Shown here: piece after piece, positions 30,703-39,158 of the stretch
Position numbering within the stretch: position 1 is the first letter of the stretch
Layout of the letters: every line of letters begins with the position of its first letter
DNA from: Hyphomicrobiales bacterium
GTDB lineage: Bacteria; Pseudomonadota; Alphaproteobacteria; Rhizobiales; Aestuariivirgaceae
DNA: 64,000 bases
NCBI GenBank assembly: GCA_025363755.1
Contig: JANYLQ010000064.1
Span: forward strand, 1-64,000
Reading direction: 5' to 3'
Made by a program: the position numbers and the translations under genes
The notes under the pieces: generated by a model
Database searches by the model: none
Seen by the model: the letters and a program-made list of their open reading frames with translations, nothing else
Told to the model about the DNA's origin: nothing

Positions 30703-31518
30703 TTACCAGTGGAGAAGTCCGGCCGCCGGACTGTGTGGATTGTGCATAATTCCAACAACCGCCGCGACGAGAACCACAGCAATTAACCCGTCAATCCGAT
30801 CCAAAACGCCGCCGTGACCCGGGATAAGTTGACCCGAATCTTTTACGCCGTAGTGGCGCTTGAAGGCGCTTTCAAAAACATCCCCGCCCTGCTCTAAAAC
30901 TGCAAAAACGGCTGCCAGCCCCGCTAGAGGCCAGAATTCTAGATGCGAAAACTGTGAAAACAGACCCGAAGCTAAAACAGCACCGACCACCGCGCCAAGC
31001 ATTCCGGCCCATGTCTTCTTCGGAGAAATCAGCGGTGCCATTTTTGGCCCGCCGATAATACGGCCAAAGAAATAAGCCATCACGTCAGCTGTCCAAACAA
31101 TCACCATGCACCAAATAACAGCCTTCCAGCCAAATTGAGCATCATCGCGCAACAAGGACAAAGCCAAAACAGGCAGGCCAATATAAAATACGCCAATGCT
31201 TTTCCAAAACGACAGAACGTCTTTGCGTTGCAAAAATATCGAAAGTGCTGTCAGAATGACTAATGCCAAAAGCGAAAGCTTGATTGAACCCATAATGACC
31301 GAAGCCGCTGCAACTTCGTGAATTAACAATTGCGCTTTATTGCCACCAAAGCTGATTTTCACCCACTCAATGGCCATCAAAATTCCAAGTGCAACAGCAA
31401 AACCAGTAAACGAAAAGCCGCCCTGCCAAACAATCGCCAACACAATAGGCACCAATATTACAGCCGACAATGCTCTGATACCTAAATCAGACCATTTCGA
31501 AGTTGGCTTTTCGTTCAT
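30703..31518 (-). CDS. cdsA: Phosphatidate cytidylyltransferase
   Basis: Makes CDP-diacylglycerol for phospholipid synthesis in the inner membrane; 271 residues with about seven hydrophobic segments. The C-terminal signature is present (KRHYGVKDSGQLIPGHGG followed by LDRIDG). Its ATG overlaps the uppS stop by four bases, and a 97- to 115-bp gap separates it from rseP, where dxr would normally be. Certain. Confidence 0.96.
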   Translation of the reverse strand: MNEKPTSKWSDLGIRALSAVILVPIVLAIVWQGGFSFTGFAVALGILMAIEWVKISFGGNKAQLLIHEVAAASVIMGSIKLSLLALVILTALSIFLQRKDVLSFWKSIGVFYIGLPVLALSLLRDDAQFGWKAVIWCMVIVWTADVMAYFFGRIIGGPKMAPLISPKKTWAGMLGAVVGAVLASGLFSQFSHLEFWPLAGLAAVFAVLEQGGDVFESAFKRHYGVKDSGQLIPGHGGVLDRIDGLIAVVLVAAVVGIMHNPHSPAAGLLHW

Positions 31519-32246
31519 GCGGTTTGGGCCTTCACCCCACCAAAACGGCGCTCGCGAGCATTGTATTCTGCAACTGCCCGGGCAAATATCTCGGCATTAA
31601 ATTCTGGCCAAAATTCCGGCACAAAAACAAACTCAGCATAGGCACATTGCCAAAGCAAAAAATTGGAAATGCGTTCTTCGCCACCTGTGCGGATCATCAA
31701 GTCAGGGTCAGGCATACCGGCTGTGTCGAGTGATTGAGAAAGTGTATCGGCGGTGATTGAATCAGAATTAAGCGTTCCGCTTTGCACTTGCGCCGCGATT
31801 TTTTGTGCCGCCCGCACCAGTTCCTGCCGACTACCATAATTAAATGCAACAGTAAGTTTCAGTTTCGTATTTTCAGCAGTCAGCCGTTCAGCATCTTCAA
31901 TCATCCGAACCAATTTCGCATCAAGATTGGCACGGTCACCGATGATCTGGATCTTCACCCCTGACGCATGAAGCTCAGCCACATCCTGACTTATGAACCT
32001 ACGCAACAGTTCAAGAAGGAACATTACTTCAGTTTTTGGCCTTGTCCAGTTTTCAGTACTGAAGGAATAGATGGTGAGGAATTCTATGCCAAAGTCAGAG
32101 GCCGCGCGAACGGCACGCCTTACAGCATCAACTCCAACTTTATGCCCTGCTGATCGTGGGAGCCCGCGCGCCGAGGCCCAGCGCCCATTGCCATCCATGA
32201 TGATGGCAACATGACGTGGATTCGAAGATTGCAGCACCCTAGTCAT
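31515..32246 (-). CDS. uppS: Undecaprenyl diphosphate synthase
   Basis: Cis-prenyltransferase that makes the C55 carrier for peptidoglycan and other wall polymers; 243 residues. The substrate-binding IIMDGNGRWA is at about 15-24 and the C-terminal RTGGEERISNFLLWQ motif is intact. It lies ten bases after frr and overlaps cdsA. Certain. Confidence 0.97.
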   Translation of the reverse strand: MTRVLQSSNPRHVAIIMDGNGRWASARGLPRSAGHKVGVDAVRRAVRAASDFGIEFLTIYSFSTENWTRPKTEVMFLLELLRRFISQDVAELHASGVKIQIIGDRANLDAKLVRMIEDAERLTAENTKLKLTVAFNYGSRQELVRAAQKIAAQVQSGTLNSDSITADTLSQSLDTAGMPDPDLMIRTGGEERISNFLLWQCAYAEFVFVPEFWPEFNAEIFARAVAEYNARERRFGGVKAQTA

Positions 32247-32256
32247 TGTTTGGTTC

Positions 32257-32823
32257 TCAAACCTGCATAATTTCCGCTTCTTTGTGCTTCAACGCAGCGT
32301 CCATATCCTTGATCATATCATCGGTCATTTTCTGAACATCGGCTGATTTGTCTTTTAACTCGTCTTCACTGATCTGCTTATTCTTTTCCAATGCCTTCAA
32401 TTGATCCATGCCATCACGGCGTACATTGCGCACCGCAACCCGGCCTTTTTCAGCGTAGGTATGAGCAACCTTAACAAGTTCCTTGCGGCGATCTTGCGTC
32501 AAGTCGGGCATGCGCAAACGAATAACCTGGCCTTCAGTTTGCGGGTTCAAGCCCAAATTCGATTGTTGAATAGCTTTCTCCACAGCAATCACCAATCCAC
32601 GGTCCCAAACCGAAATTTGCAGCATGCGCGGCTCCGGAACTGAAACTGATGCGCATTGTGAAATCGGCATCTTTGCACCATAGGCATCAACCATCACAGG
32701 ATCGAGCAAACTTGTGGAGGCGCGCCCTGTGCGTAAGCCACCAAAATCATGCTTCAATGAATCAATTGCACCGTTCATGCGGCGTTTAATATCTGCCGCG
32801 TCAAAATCAGGAAGCTGCGCCAT
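32257..32823 (-). CDS. frr: Ribosome recycling factor
   Basis: Splits post-termination ribosomes with EF-G; 188 residues, usual length. The family features are clear: [21 protein letters not shown] in the head region and [13 protein letters not shown] in the long helical arm. It lies three bases after pyrH. Certain. Confidence 0.97.
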   Translation of the reverse strand: MAQLPDFDAADIKRRMNGAIDSLKHDFGGLRTGRASTSLLDPVMVDAYGAKMPISQCASVSVPEPRMLQISVWDRGLVIAVEKAIQQSNLGLNPQTEGQVIRLRMPDLTQDRRKELVKVAHTYAEKGRVAVRNVRRDGMDQLKALEKNKQISEDELKDKSADVQKMTDDMIKDMDAALKHKEAEIMQV

Positions 32824-32826
32824 CGT

Positions 32827-33546
32827 CTAATCCTTTGTCACTAATGTAAACTGGCCAGAGCCTTTGAGCACATGCTCAACATTTCCGGCCTCACGAATGG
32901 AAAATACCACTACCGGAATCCCATTATCTCGCGCAAGTGCGATTGCCGCAGGGTCCATAATCCTCAAATCCTTGGCTAAAATATCACTAAATGTGATTTT
33001 ATCAAACCGCTTGGCTTTCGGGTCTTTCTTGGGGTCGGCAGAATAAACCCCGTCAACGCTCGTGCCTTTCAACAAGGCATCACACTTTAACTCTGCCGCG
33101 CGTAAAGCGGCACCTGTATCAGTCGTAAAAAATGGTAAGCCCGTTCCCGCCGCACAGATTACCACCCTGCCCTTTTCAAGATGATGAATGCCTTTGGCAG
33201 CCGAGTAAGTTTCGCAAACCGAAGGCATTGCAATTGCCGAAAGCATCCGAGCGTCGACACCTTTAGAGTTCAATACGCCTTGCATGGCTAGCCCATTCAT
33301 CACGGTCGCCATAATGCCCATATGATCCGCAGAAACCCGGTCCATGCCTTTTGCTGCACCGGCAAGACCACGGAAAATATTTCCGCCGCCAATCACCAAT
33401 GCCACTTCCGCACCTGCATCCGTGCAGGCAATCACCTCATCGGCCATTCGACCAACAGTTTTGAGGTCAATGCCATAGGGTTCCGACCCCATCAAAACTT
33501 CGCCGGAAATTTTCAGGAGAATGCGTTTGTATTTTGGTTTTGCCAT
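32827..33546 (-). CDS. pyrH: Uridylate kinase
   Basis: Phosphorylates UMP to UDP, a hexameric amino-acid-kinase fold enzyme; 239 residues from the ATG at 33546. A TTG seven codons upstream is in frame but less likely. KISGEVLMG (phosphate-binding Lys), GGGNIFRG and the DKITFSDIL segment identify it. It heads the pyrH-frr-uppS-cdsA run. Normally tsf comes directly before it; here two unrelated genes intervene. Certain. Confidence 0.96.
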   Translation of the reverse strand: MAKPKYKRILLKISGEVLMGSEPYGIDLKTVGRMADEVIACTDAGAEVALVIGGGNIFRGLAGAAKGMDRVSADHMGIMATVMNGLAMQGVLNSKGVDARMLSAIAMPSVCETYSAAKGIHHLEKGRVVICAAGTGLPFFTTDTGAALRAAELKCDALLKGTSVDGVYSADPKKDPKAKRFDKITFSDILAKDLRIMDPAAIALARDNGIPVVVFSIREAGNVEHVLKGSGQFTLVTKD

Positions 33547-33694
33547 GATTGAAAATCTCTTTGTCAAAAGCTCTTTAGCGTATCTCTGACGATTCGCTTT
33601 TAATCATCAGTTAACAATAAGTCTTCGATAACGAGGCGCTTAAAAGAAAAATAAGTATCCTCAGCTTAAGATAGGTCGCAAGGGAGAACTGAAC

Positions 33695-34186
33695 ATGCTT
33701 TCACTATTTTTCGATTTTTCAGGCCGTATTAATAGAACCAAATTCTTGTTGGGAATGTTCGGAGTCATCGTTTATTTTGTTTGCTTTGGGTTTGCTATCC
33801 AAATCATTCAAGACATTTTTGGGAAAGGCATTTCAGGCTTTCAGTCCATATTTTTCGTTGCGCTGATAATACCTCCATTCTGGTCACTCATCGTCCTTTC
33901 AATCAAAAGGCTTCACGATACCAACCGCTCCGGCTGGTGGAGTCTTTTGTTGATCGTTGGAACGCCAATTCTTTGGTATTTCTGTGGTCTACCTGGTGAC
34001 CTTAACGATAACGACTATGGCGACGGATCGGGATTTGATATTTCAGACGAAATTGAAGCATTGGCAAACAAAGGTCAACCCAAGCCAGCTTTCATTCCAA
34101 AGAGCAGCTTCACGCCACCAACTGGCAGCGCGCAACCTTCTCAAAGTTTTGGTCACGGGCCCAAACCAATGTTTGGTGGTCGCTGA
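33695..34186 (+). CDS. DUF805 family membrane protein
   Basis: A 163-residue inner-membrane protein of the DUF805 (YhaH-like) family of unknown function. It has the family start FDFSGRINRTKFLLGMF, about three hydrophobic segments, and the conserved IKRLHDTNRSGWW motif near 70-82. The C-terminal 50 residues are a hydrophilic Pro/Ser-rich tail ending in GPKPMFGGR. It is on the plus strand, opposite its neighbours, between pyrH and tsf, and so interrupts a normally continuous cluster. Confidence 0.88.
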   Translation: MLSLFFDFSGRINRTKFLLGMFGVIVYFVCFGFAIQIIQDIFGKGISGFQSIFFVALIIPPFWSLIVLSIKRLHDTNRSGWWSLLLIVGTPILWYFCGLPGDLNDNDYGDGSGFDISDEIEALANKGQPKPAFIPKSSFTPPTGSAQPSQSFGHGPKPMFGGR

Positions 34187-34192
34187 ATCATA

Positions 34193-34474
34193 CTAGCCTG
34201 TGATGCTTTTAGCGGGTGAAACCACGGCGTTGTCATTCGTATCGATGTTTTCACCGAGCACGTGATCAATCATCGCGCGCCAATCGGCCGGTAAATCTCC
34301 CCAGTCGGGTAAGCCTGGTGTTGCAGCTTCGAACATTGCATCTGAGGGCTCCCGCAATACTTCGAGCGAAGCTCTGGCCGCCGGAAGATGTGCTTGCCAA
34401 TTATTGGAGCCTTCGCTCGCTGCAATAGCTTTCGCAATGCGGACCAGCATCGGATCAATATTTTCAGAGGTCAT
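34193..34474 (-). CDS. Small hypothetical protein
   Basis: A 93-residue acidic, soluble-looking protein that I do not recognise. It starts MTSENIDPMLVRIAKAIA and has a central PDWGDLPADWRAMIDHVL segment, rich in Trp. It is convergent with the DUF805 gene (six bases between stops) and could share a promoter region behind tsf's terminator. No signal peptide or membrane segment is seen. It may be a genus-level orphan; coding potential is judged from ordinary codon use and length only. Confidence 0.6.
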   Translation of the reverse strand: MTSENIDPMLVRIAKAIAASEGSNNWQAHLPAARASLEVLREPSDAMFEAATPGLPDWGDLPADWRAMIDHVLGENIDTNDNAVVSPAKSITG

Positions 34475-34561
34475 TTCTTCACCTTCGTTGCCCCCGAAGA
34501 TGGAAAGCGCGTTAACGCAACAGCCGCACTTGACGCAACGTCATATGATTGCACAAAAGTA

Positions 34562-34592
34562 AACAGCGAGCAAATTGTCTTTGCCCGCTGTT
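34562..34592 (-). terminator. Intrinsic terminator after tsf
   Basis: Minus-strand stem AACAGCGGGCAAA / TTTGCTCGCTGTT (13 bp, one G-T) with a five-base loop, followed by TACTTTTG. It ends the rpsB-tsf transcript about 20 bp after the tsf stop. Confidence 0.75.
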
Positions 34593-34613
34593 GAAATCTA
34601 GAATAGCAGAGTT

Positions 34614-35537
34614 TTATTTGCCTGACATCTTCGCCACTTCTGTGGCAAAATCATCTTCAGAGCCTTTGTCGATGCCTTCGCCCAACTGCATGCGCACAAA
34701 GCCTGTGAGCTTAACGGCAGCGCCAGCCTTCTTGGCAATTTCCTCCAAAACTTGAGCGACAGTTTTTGAGCCATCATGCACGTATGACTGCTCGAGCAAG
34801 CACGTTTCTTTGGCATAAGACTTGAGGCCTGAAGCGATGATTTTTTCCATCACATTAGCGGGTTTGCCAGCGTTCTTTTCTTCGAGAACAGCGACTTCAC
34901 GCGCCAAAACATCCTTTGGCACAGCGTCGAGGCTGAGTGCCACAGGGTTAGTCGCTGCAATATGCATCGACAACATACGACCAAAACCAGCCAGCTCTGT
35001 CTTATCGCCAGTTGATTCAAGTGCAACGATTACGCCGATCTTGCCCATACCGGGGGCGATTTGATTGTGTATGTATGAACCAATAGCGCCATCAGTCACT
35101 TTAAGTTCGGCAGTACGGCGCACTGTCATGTTTTCGCCGATTGTTGCAACCATCTCGGCCACATATTCAGCAACAGCATGTTTGCTGCCGGGGAAATGCA
35201 TGGTCTTTAGCGACTCGGTTGAACCATTGGCCAACAATGCCAACTTTGAAATTTCAGCAACCATGGCTTGAAACTTTTCATTGCGGGCTACGAAATCAGT
35301 CTCCGAATTCACTTCGACTAAAGCGCCCGTCATTCCTTTAACGCTCAGGCCCACAAGGCCTTCAGCGGCAACGCGGGTTGATTTCTTGGCAGCCTTGGCC
35401 AATCCCTTGGCGCGCAGCCAATCAACGGCTTCTTCCATATTGCCATTCGTGGCCGATAATGCGGCCTTGCAATCCATCATGCCTACGCCGGTCTTTTCGC
35501 GCAGCTCTTTTACCATGCCAGCAGAAATGTCAGCCAT
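34614..35537 (-). CDS. tsf: Elongation factor Ts
   Basis: Nucleotide-exchange factor for EF-Tu, 307 residues from MADISAGMVKELREKTGVG. The in-frame ATG five codons earlier is skipped because AGAGGTT fits the later one. The family motif TGVGMMDCKAAL is near residue 15-26. It follows rpsB after 68 bp and ends at the terminator at 34562-34592. Certain. Confidence 0.97.
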   Translation of the reverse strand: MADISAGMVKELREKTGVGMMDCKAALSATNGNMEEAVDWLRAKGLAKAAKKSTRVAAEGLVGLSVKGMTGALVEVNSETDFVARNEKFQAMVAEISKLALLANGSTESLKTMHFPGSKHAVAEYVAEMVATIGENMTVRRTAELKVTDGAIGSYIHNQIAPGMGKIGVIVALESTGDKTELAGFGRMLSMHIAATNPVALSLDAVPKDVLAREVAVLEEKNAGKPANVMEKIIASGLKSYAKETCLLEQSYVHDGSKTVAQVLEEIAKKAGAAVKLTGFVRMQLGEGIDKGSEDDFATEVAKMSGK

Positions 35538-35565
35538 GTCAAACCTCTTCATTAAATATCAAAAT

Positions 35566-35587
35566 GGGCCCGCAACATCGCGGGCCC
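35566..35587 (-). other. rpsB-tsf intergenic hairpin
   Basis: A perfect GGGCCCGC / GCGGGCCC stem with a six-base loop, followed by ATTTTG on the minus strand. It resembles a weak or partial terminator and would lower tsf output relative to rpsB. Confidence 0.55.
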
Positions 35588-35605
35588 GTTATGTGTCGTC
35601 AAAAT

Positions 35606-36361
35606 TTAAGCTGGCAGTGCTTCAGCAATTGGCTGTTCAGCTGCACCTGCATCAACACCCGAATGATGTTGAGATGCTTCAATGCCGGCCAGAACCGCAC
35701 GGGACACTAGGTCGCAATACAACGCAACAGCGCGCGCTGCGTCGTCATTACCAGGAATTGGGAAGTTCACGCCATGTGGATCAGAGTTTGTATCAATGAT
35801 CGCTACAACTGGAATGCCCAAACGATTGGCTTCCTTGATGGCGTTGGCTTCCTTGTTCGTATCAATAACGAACAACAGATCAGGCACACCGCCCTTATCC
35901 TTGATGCCGCCCAAAGCCTTATCCAGCTTGGACTTGTGACGCGCCATATCCAAAAGCTCGCGCTTCTTGAGGCCCTGCTCTTGACGAGCCACCTTATCGT
36001 CGATCACGCGCAGCGTCTTGATTGATGCCGAAATAGTCTTCCAGTTGGTCAGCATGCCGCCGAGCCAACGCGCGTTCACATAATACTGAGCGCAACGTTT
36101 GGCCGATGCTGCAATTTCTTCAGCAGCCGAACGCTTGGTGCCCACAAACAACACACGACCACCCTTGGCCACAGTGTCGGTTACCAGTTGCAAAGCGTTA
36201 TGCAGCAATGGAACAGTTTGCGACAAATCCAAAATGTGAATGCCATTGCGCGAACCATAGATGTATGAAGCCATCTTAGGGTTCCAGCGATGTGTTTGAT
36301 GTCCGAAATGAACGCCTGCCTCTAAAAGCTGACGCATAGTAAACGTGACTGTAGCAGCCAT
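35606..36361 (-). CDS. rpsB: 30S ribosomal protein S2
   Basis: Small-subunit ribosomal protein, 251 residues. It starts [22 protein letters not shown], contains [12 protein letters not shown] and [16 protein letters not shown], and ends in a short Ala-rich tail. GGAGAAGG stands about seven bases before the ATG. The promoter is about 140 bp upstream, leaving a leader of about 130 nt that contains a CCGCA/TGCGG hairpin and could be the S2 autoregulation site. Certain. Confidence 0.98.
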   Translation of the reverse strand: MAATVTFTMRQLLEAGVHFGHQTHRWNPKMASYIYGSRNGIHILDLSQTVPLLHNALQLVTDTVAKGGRVLFVGTKRSAAEEIAASAKRCAQYYVNARWLGGMLTNWKTISASIKTLRVIDDKVARQEQGLKKRELLDMARHKSKLDKALGGIKDKGGVPDLLFVIDTNKEANAIKEANRLGIPVVAIIDTNSDPHGVNFPIPGNDDAARAVALYCDLVSRAVLAGIEASQHHSGVDAGAAEQPIAEALPA

Positions 36362-36498
36362 GATATTTTCCTTCTCCGGTTGATCCTCCGCAGATGGTTG
36401 AGCCGCATGGTGCGGACCGGAAGGAACTTCAGCTATGTGGGGATTTTTGACGTCCCATGTGAAGCTCCAACACCTGCGTGTGACGTTGAACGAGGCGG

Positions 36499-36527
36499 GC
36501 TATAGACGGGGCGTGGAGAACTGTCAA
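36499..36527 (-). promoter_or_regulatory. Predicted rpsB promoter
   Basis: Minus-strand TTGACA, 17 bases, TATAGC: a near-consensus sigma-70 promoter. The region 36362-36498 is the rpsB leader and holds no ORF. Confidence 0.75.
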
Positions 36528-36562
36528 ACAGCACTATTTTTGCTAGATAGAGGAAATAATGC

Positions 36563-36591
36563 TTGACACCGTACGGTGGAGGTGCTATATC
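36563..36591 (+). promoter_or_regulatory. Strong plus-strand promoter with palindromic operator, no obvious cognate gene
   Basis: TTGACA, 17 bases, TATATC, with the 12-bp perfect palindrome CACCGTACGGTG (36567-36578) overlapping the -35 end and early spacer. That layout is typical of a TetR-family operator. The next plus-strand gene, vapB, starts 135 bp downstream; the sequence between (36592-36725) has no ORF. It may drive vapB from a distance or be left from a lost gene. Confidence 0.6.
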
Positions 36592-36725
36592 TGCCTAGTC
36601 TCCAGAATTGGGTTAGCGTTTTGGGACACCTTCCCCCATTTTCAACAACAGTCTTGAGCCCATCAGGAAGACGACGTTGGGGCTGGGTGGATTGATAAAA
36701 TGCTATCATTGATATCATCATCTTT

Positions 36726-37016
36726 ATGGTCAGCATCTTAATCAGAAACCTGAGCGACGAAACTAAGAAAGCGCTCCGCATCAAGGCGGCCGAAAACGGT
36801 CGCTCGATGAACGAAGAGGCACGGTCATTAATTGTAGCGTGTACAATGCAAAAACCGTTTCAAAAAAACCAACCCACAGCAAGTAACTGGGTCGATAAAT
36901 TGTTGTTGAACCTGCGCTCCATTGGCAAAGCTGAATTAGAGTTACCGCCGCGTGATGAAGCCCCGCCTCCTCCTGATTTCAGTGGGCCGGAGTTCGGGCC
37001 GAGTGAAAGTGAATGA
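36726..37016 (+). CDS. FitA/VapB-type ribbon-helix-helix antitoxin
   Basis: A 96-residue protein whose first 50 residues form a ribbon-helix-helix DNA-binding domain of the FitA type: ILIRNLSDETKKALRIKAAENGRSMNEEARSLI. The C-terminal half is acidic and Pro-rich and would bind the toxin (PPRDEAPPPPDF). Its stop overlaps the start of the PIN-domain gene by four bases (ATGA). A TGATATCA palindrome lies 16-30 bases before the ATG and could be its operator. The partner toxin is frameshifted, so this may now be a solitary antitoxin. Confidence 0.85.
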   Translation: MVSILIRNLSDETKKALRIKAAENGRSMNEEARSLIVACTMQKPFQKNQPTASNWVDKLLLNLRSIGKAELELPPRDEAPPPPDFSGPEFGPSESE

Positions 37017-37452
37017 TCGTTCTGGATACGAATGTGATCTCAGAACTATTCGCCAATACTCCAAACCCAAAAGTAATGACTTGGCTTTCAAGTCAAAACT
37101 TAAACAACTTGTATATTACAACGCCAACAATCATGGAACTCTGGTCATGTGCTTTACGTCCTCCAATTGGCAAAAGGCGCCTTCAACTCGAAGAAAAAAT
37201 TACTTTGATAACTGAAAAATATATTTTAACCGCACCCCCATTTTGGATGAAGAATCTGCAAAGCTGAGCGGAAAATATGTAGGCGATCAATTCCTGAAGC
37301 GCCTGAAACCCTCAATAGAAAATTGTCAAATTACCGCTATCGCATCCGCTAATAAGTTCATAGTTGCCACGCGAGATACGAAAGATTTTGAACACGAAGG
37401 GACTAGTTATCTTAAACCCATGGGAAGACAATTAAGTGGGGTGTCACCGTAA
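37013..37452 (+). pseudogene. VapC/FitB-type PIN-domain toxin, frameshifted
   Basis: Two overlapping frames together spell one PIN-domain RNase. The first (37013-37267) starts MIVLDTNVISELF with the catalytic Asp at 5 and has IMELWSCALRPPIGKRR, including the second acidic residue. The second (from about 37246 to 37452) resumes with LDEESAKLSGKYVG and ends TRDTKDFEHEGTSYLKP. A one-base deletion in the CCCCC or TTTT run near 37235-37245 explains the shift. The third acidic position, usually Asp in a DAQIAAIA-type motif, is Asn here (ENCQITAIA). Both point to an inactive toxin. The stop lies inside the CGTAATTCC repeats, so the native C-terminus may also be gone. Confidence 0.75.
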
Positions 37453-37475
37453 TTCCGTAATTCCACCGTAATTCC
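37448..37475 (+). repeat. Short tandem CGTAATTCC repeats
   Basis: Three copies of CGTAATTCC lie at 37448-37456, 37456-37464 and 37467-37475, bridging the end of the broken vapC and the start of a truncated HTH gene. The repeat sits exactly at the junction, as expected at a deletion or recombination joint. Confidence 0.6.
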
Positions 37476-37623
37476 AACCAGATATATCAAACTACCTACG
37501 CGGTCGTACCCAAGGCTTCTCGGTGGAACGGTTGATGTTGATGCTCACCAAATTGGGCTGCGATGTGAAAGTGGTGGTGCGGCCAGCAGCGGGGGCGAAA
37601 AAACAGGGCGGGATTAGTTTTAA
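37472..37623 (+). pseudogene. Truncated HTH_37-type (XRE) antitoxin remnant
   Basis: One frame, opening directly after an in-frame TAA, reads FQPDISNYLRGRTQGFSVER and goes on through LMLMLTKLGCDVKVVVRPA. This matches the C-terminal half of XRE-like antitoxins of the HTH_37 type, where QPDVS-x-LLRG is the recognition helix and ALG-x-DVEIVV follows. There is no start codon and the N-terminal half is absent. The frame runs on into the palindromic repeat at 37652. It is a remnant of a second toxin-antitoxin locus. Confidence 0.6.
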
Positions 37624-37651
37624 GAGGATGGTGCTTGATATAGGTTACTTT

Positions 37652-37729
37652 CCCTCTCGCCCGTGCAGCGGGGAGAGGGTTGGGGCCCGTCCGGCGTAGC
37701 GCAGCGAAGACGGACGGGAGGGTGAGGGG
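37652..37729 (+). repeat. Two-hairpin palindromic repeat, copy 1
   Basis: CCCTCTC ... GGAGAGGG makes one stem and CCCGTCCG ... CGGACGGG the next, joined by TTGGGG and closed by AGGGTGAGGGG. A related copy lies inverted at 39159-39222. The two bracket the DUF5343/HEPN gene pair. The stretch from 37730 to 37804 beyond this copy holds nothing recognisable. Confidence 0.75.
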
Positions 37730-37804
37730 TGGTGCGGCGAGGTGAAATGCTCGTGATAAATTTTTAACTCATCGCAACTCTACAATCAACTCAGAGACTT
37801 TAAA

Positions 37805-38386
37805 TTATACGGCGACTTGAGCCGACCAGTCTCGAATCGCGGAGCCTACGCGGGCCACATCTCGCTCATGGAGAAAACCACTATGCATTATGACATTCCT
37901 CGATCTCTCAATTGTGTCGAATATACTGCCTGCCCAGTTTATGTCATTAACGAACGGTAGGAACAATTGTTCGTTATTCCGCATTATGTTCAGTAAGTTC
38001 GGCAACATCGTAAATTGAATTGGATCGGAGCCTCTCTGAGCGTGCCACCTAACTCTTTCTTCTTCGTCCATTCTGACTTTGGCGGCATCTCGAATTTTTT
38101 GTGAAACATATTTTTCCCACCAATCCGCTTCACCTGTGTCTGAGAGTACCTTTGATATCAATTTGCGAACCGAGTTTTCAAAGGCAGCAACCGCTGTATA
38201 AACAGTAGCCATAATACGCGCACGAGCAACCAACTCTTCATCTAAATTGTTGATGCCCACCAACTCGGCAATTTTTAAGTTATCTGAAGCGGAATGGTTG
38301 CTGTGAATTCGACCAGCCTTGTCCAATGCTTCCTCAGCGAGCGATCCACGAAAAACAAAATTGTAGGCTTTATCTATTTCCTTCAT
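37805..38386 (-). CDS. Swt1-type HEPN domain protein
   Basis: A 193-residue all-helical protein. The C-terminal half matches the Swt1-type HEPN domain: a FENSVRKLISKVL helix near residue 70, MLPNLLNIMRNNEQLFLPF near 130, and RNVIMHSGFL near 165, the R-x4-H motif that is catalytic in HEPN ribonucleases. Its ATG overlaps the stop of the upstream DUF5343 gene (TAATG), so the two are made together. HEPN proteins are often RNases of toxin-antitoxin and phage-defence systems. Whether this one cuts RNA is not shown; the motif is present. The pair is AT-rich against its surroundings and is bracketed by inverted repeats. Confidence 0.75.
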   Translation of the reverse strand: MKEIDKAYNFVFRGSLAEEALDKAGRIHSNHSASDNLKIAELVGINNLDEELVARARIMATVYTAVAAFENSVRKLISKVLSDTGEADWWEKYVSQKIRDAAKVRMDEEERVRWHAQRGSDPIQFTMLPNLLNIMRNNEQLFLPFVNDINWAGSIFDTIERSRNVIMHSGFLHERDVARVGSAIRDWSAQVAV

Positions 38387-39003
38387 TAAAACAGATGCTC
38401 TTTCAGACTTCTGAATAATACGTCATAGACTTTTGGGTCTCTTGATTCAGGTAAAATCAATTGTATATTATAGTGAAGACCTCCAAGGGCAATTCGGTCT
38501 GCTTTTGGCACTCTCGGGACTTCATTTTCAGCCTCGGTTGGCGGCATCGCTTGTTGGGAGATGTTTTGTTGGCGACTACCCTCGAAATCGGCCAAAGCGC
38601 AAAGTTGAACAAAAGTACGCGCCAAATTTTCGTTTACAACGTCAGTTAGCTGTCCCTGAGATAGAGTTTTAAATTTACTCATGACGTCTTGTTTTGACAT
38701 TTTATTGGCATTGGTATTTGTCTTAAACAAATCCTCATATGCCTCTTGAATGCCTTCCGCGAGAACTGAAGCTGACTGCGTCTTGTCCAAGAATCGGAAA
38801 TACCTGTCTGTTGGTTTGCCTACGTCATCTAAAAGTCCAAGCGACTTCAAAACTCCAATTATCAGACGGTCGGTTGCCGATTTGAAATCTAGGGACTCTA
38901 AAAACCTAGTTGTAAATTTGTCAGGAGCCTGTGCCTCTTTGATAGCGTCCAATATGGCAGAGAGATTTTTTCCACTTGTAAGATATGAAGTAGGTAACGC
39001 CAT
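38386..39003 (-). CDS. DUF5343 domain protein
   Basis: A 205-residue protein of the DUF5343 family, function unknown. The N-terminal 130 residues carry the family pattern (YLTSGKNLSAILDAIKEAQAP, FKSATDRLIIGVLKSLGLLD, LAEGIQEAYEDLF), which looks like a winged-helix or other DNA-binding type fold. After an acidic linker at about 150-165 a short beta segment ends it (HYNIQLILPESRDPKVYDVLF). GAGGAA precedes the ATG and a weak TTGCAC-N18-TATCAG promoter is possible. It is the first gene of a two-gene operon with the HEPN protein, so it is a candidate antitoxin or sensor; that role is inferred from context only. Confidence 0.75.
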   Translation of the reverse strand: MALPTSYLTSGKNLSAILDAIKEAQAPDKFTTRFLESLDFKSATDRLIIGVLKSLGLLDDVGKPTDRYFRFLDKTQSASVLAEGIQEAYEDLFKTNTNANKMSKQDVMSKFKTLSQGQLTDVVNENLARTFVQLCALADFEGSRQQNISQQAMPPTEAENEVPRVPKADRIALGGLHYNIQLILPESRDPKVYDVLFRSLKEHLF

Positions 39004-39158
39004 TCAGTGGATTCCTCACTTTAAAATACTGATAGTAGAGCGTTCATGTTTTGTGCAAAAGCGTCAAATGTAGTTGTTCACATATTTGTTGCTGCAAGCG
39101 AGTGACCCCTTTACTTTCACCGGTATGAATTGTGGTTGATATTGAGCTTGCTGTAAGG

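Noticed and set aside
36524-36784. 86-codon minus-strand ORF upstream of vapB
   Set aside because: It crosses two predicted promoters and the vapB start and shows no family similarity.
37448-37475. Short spaced repeats as a CRISPR remnant
   Set aside because: Units are nine bases with no spacers of regular length and no cas genes nearby.
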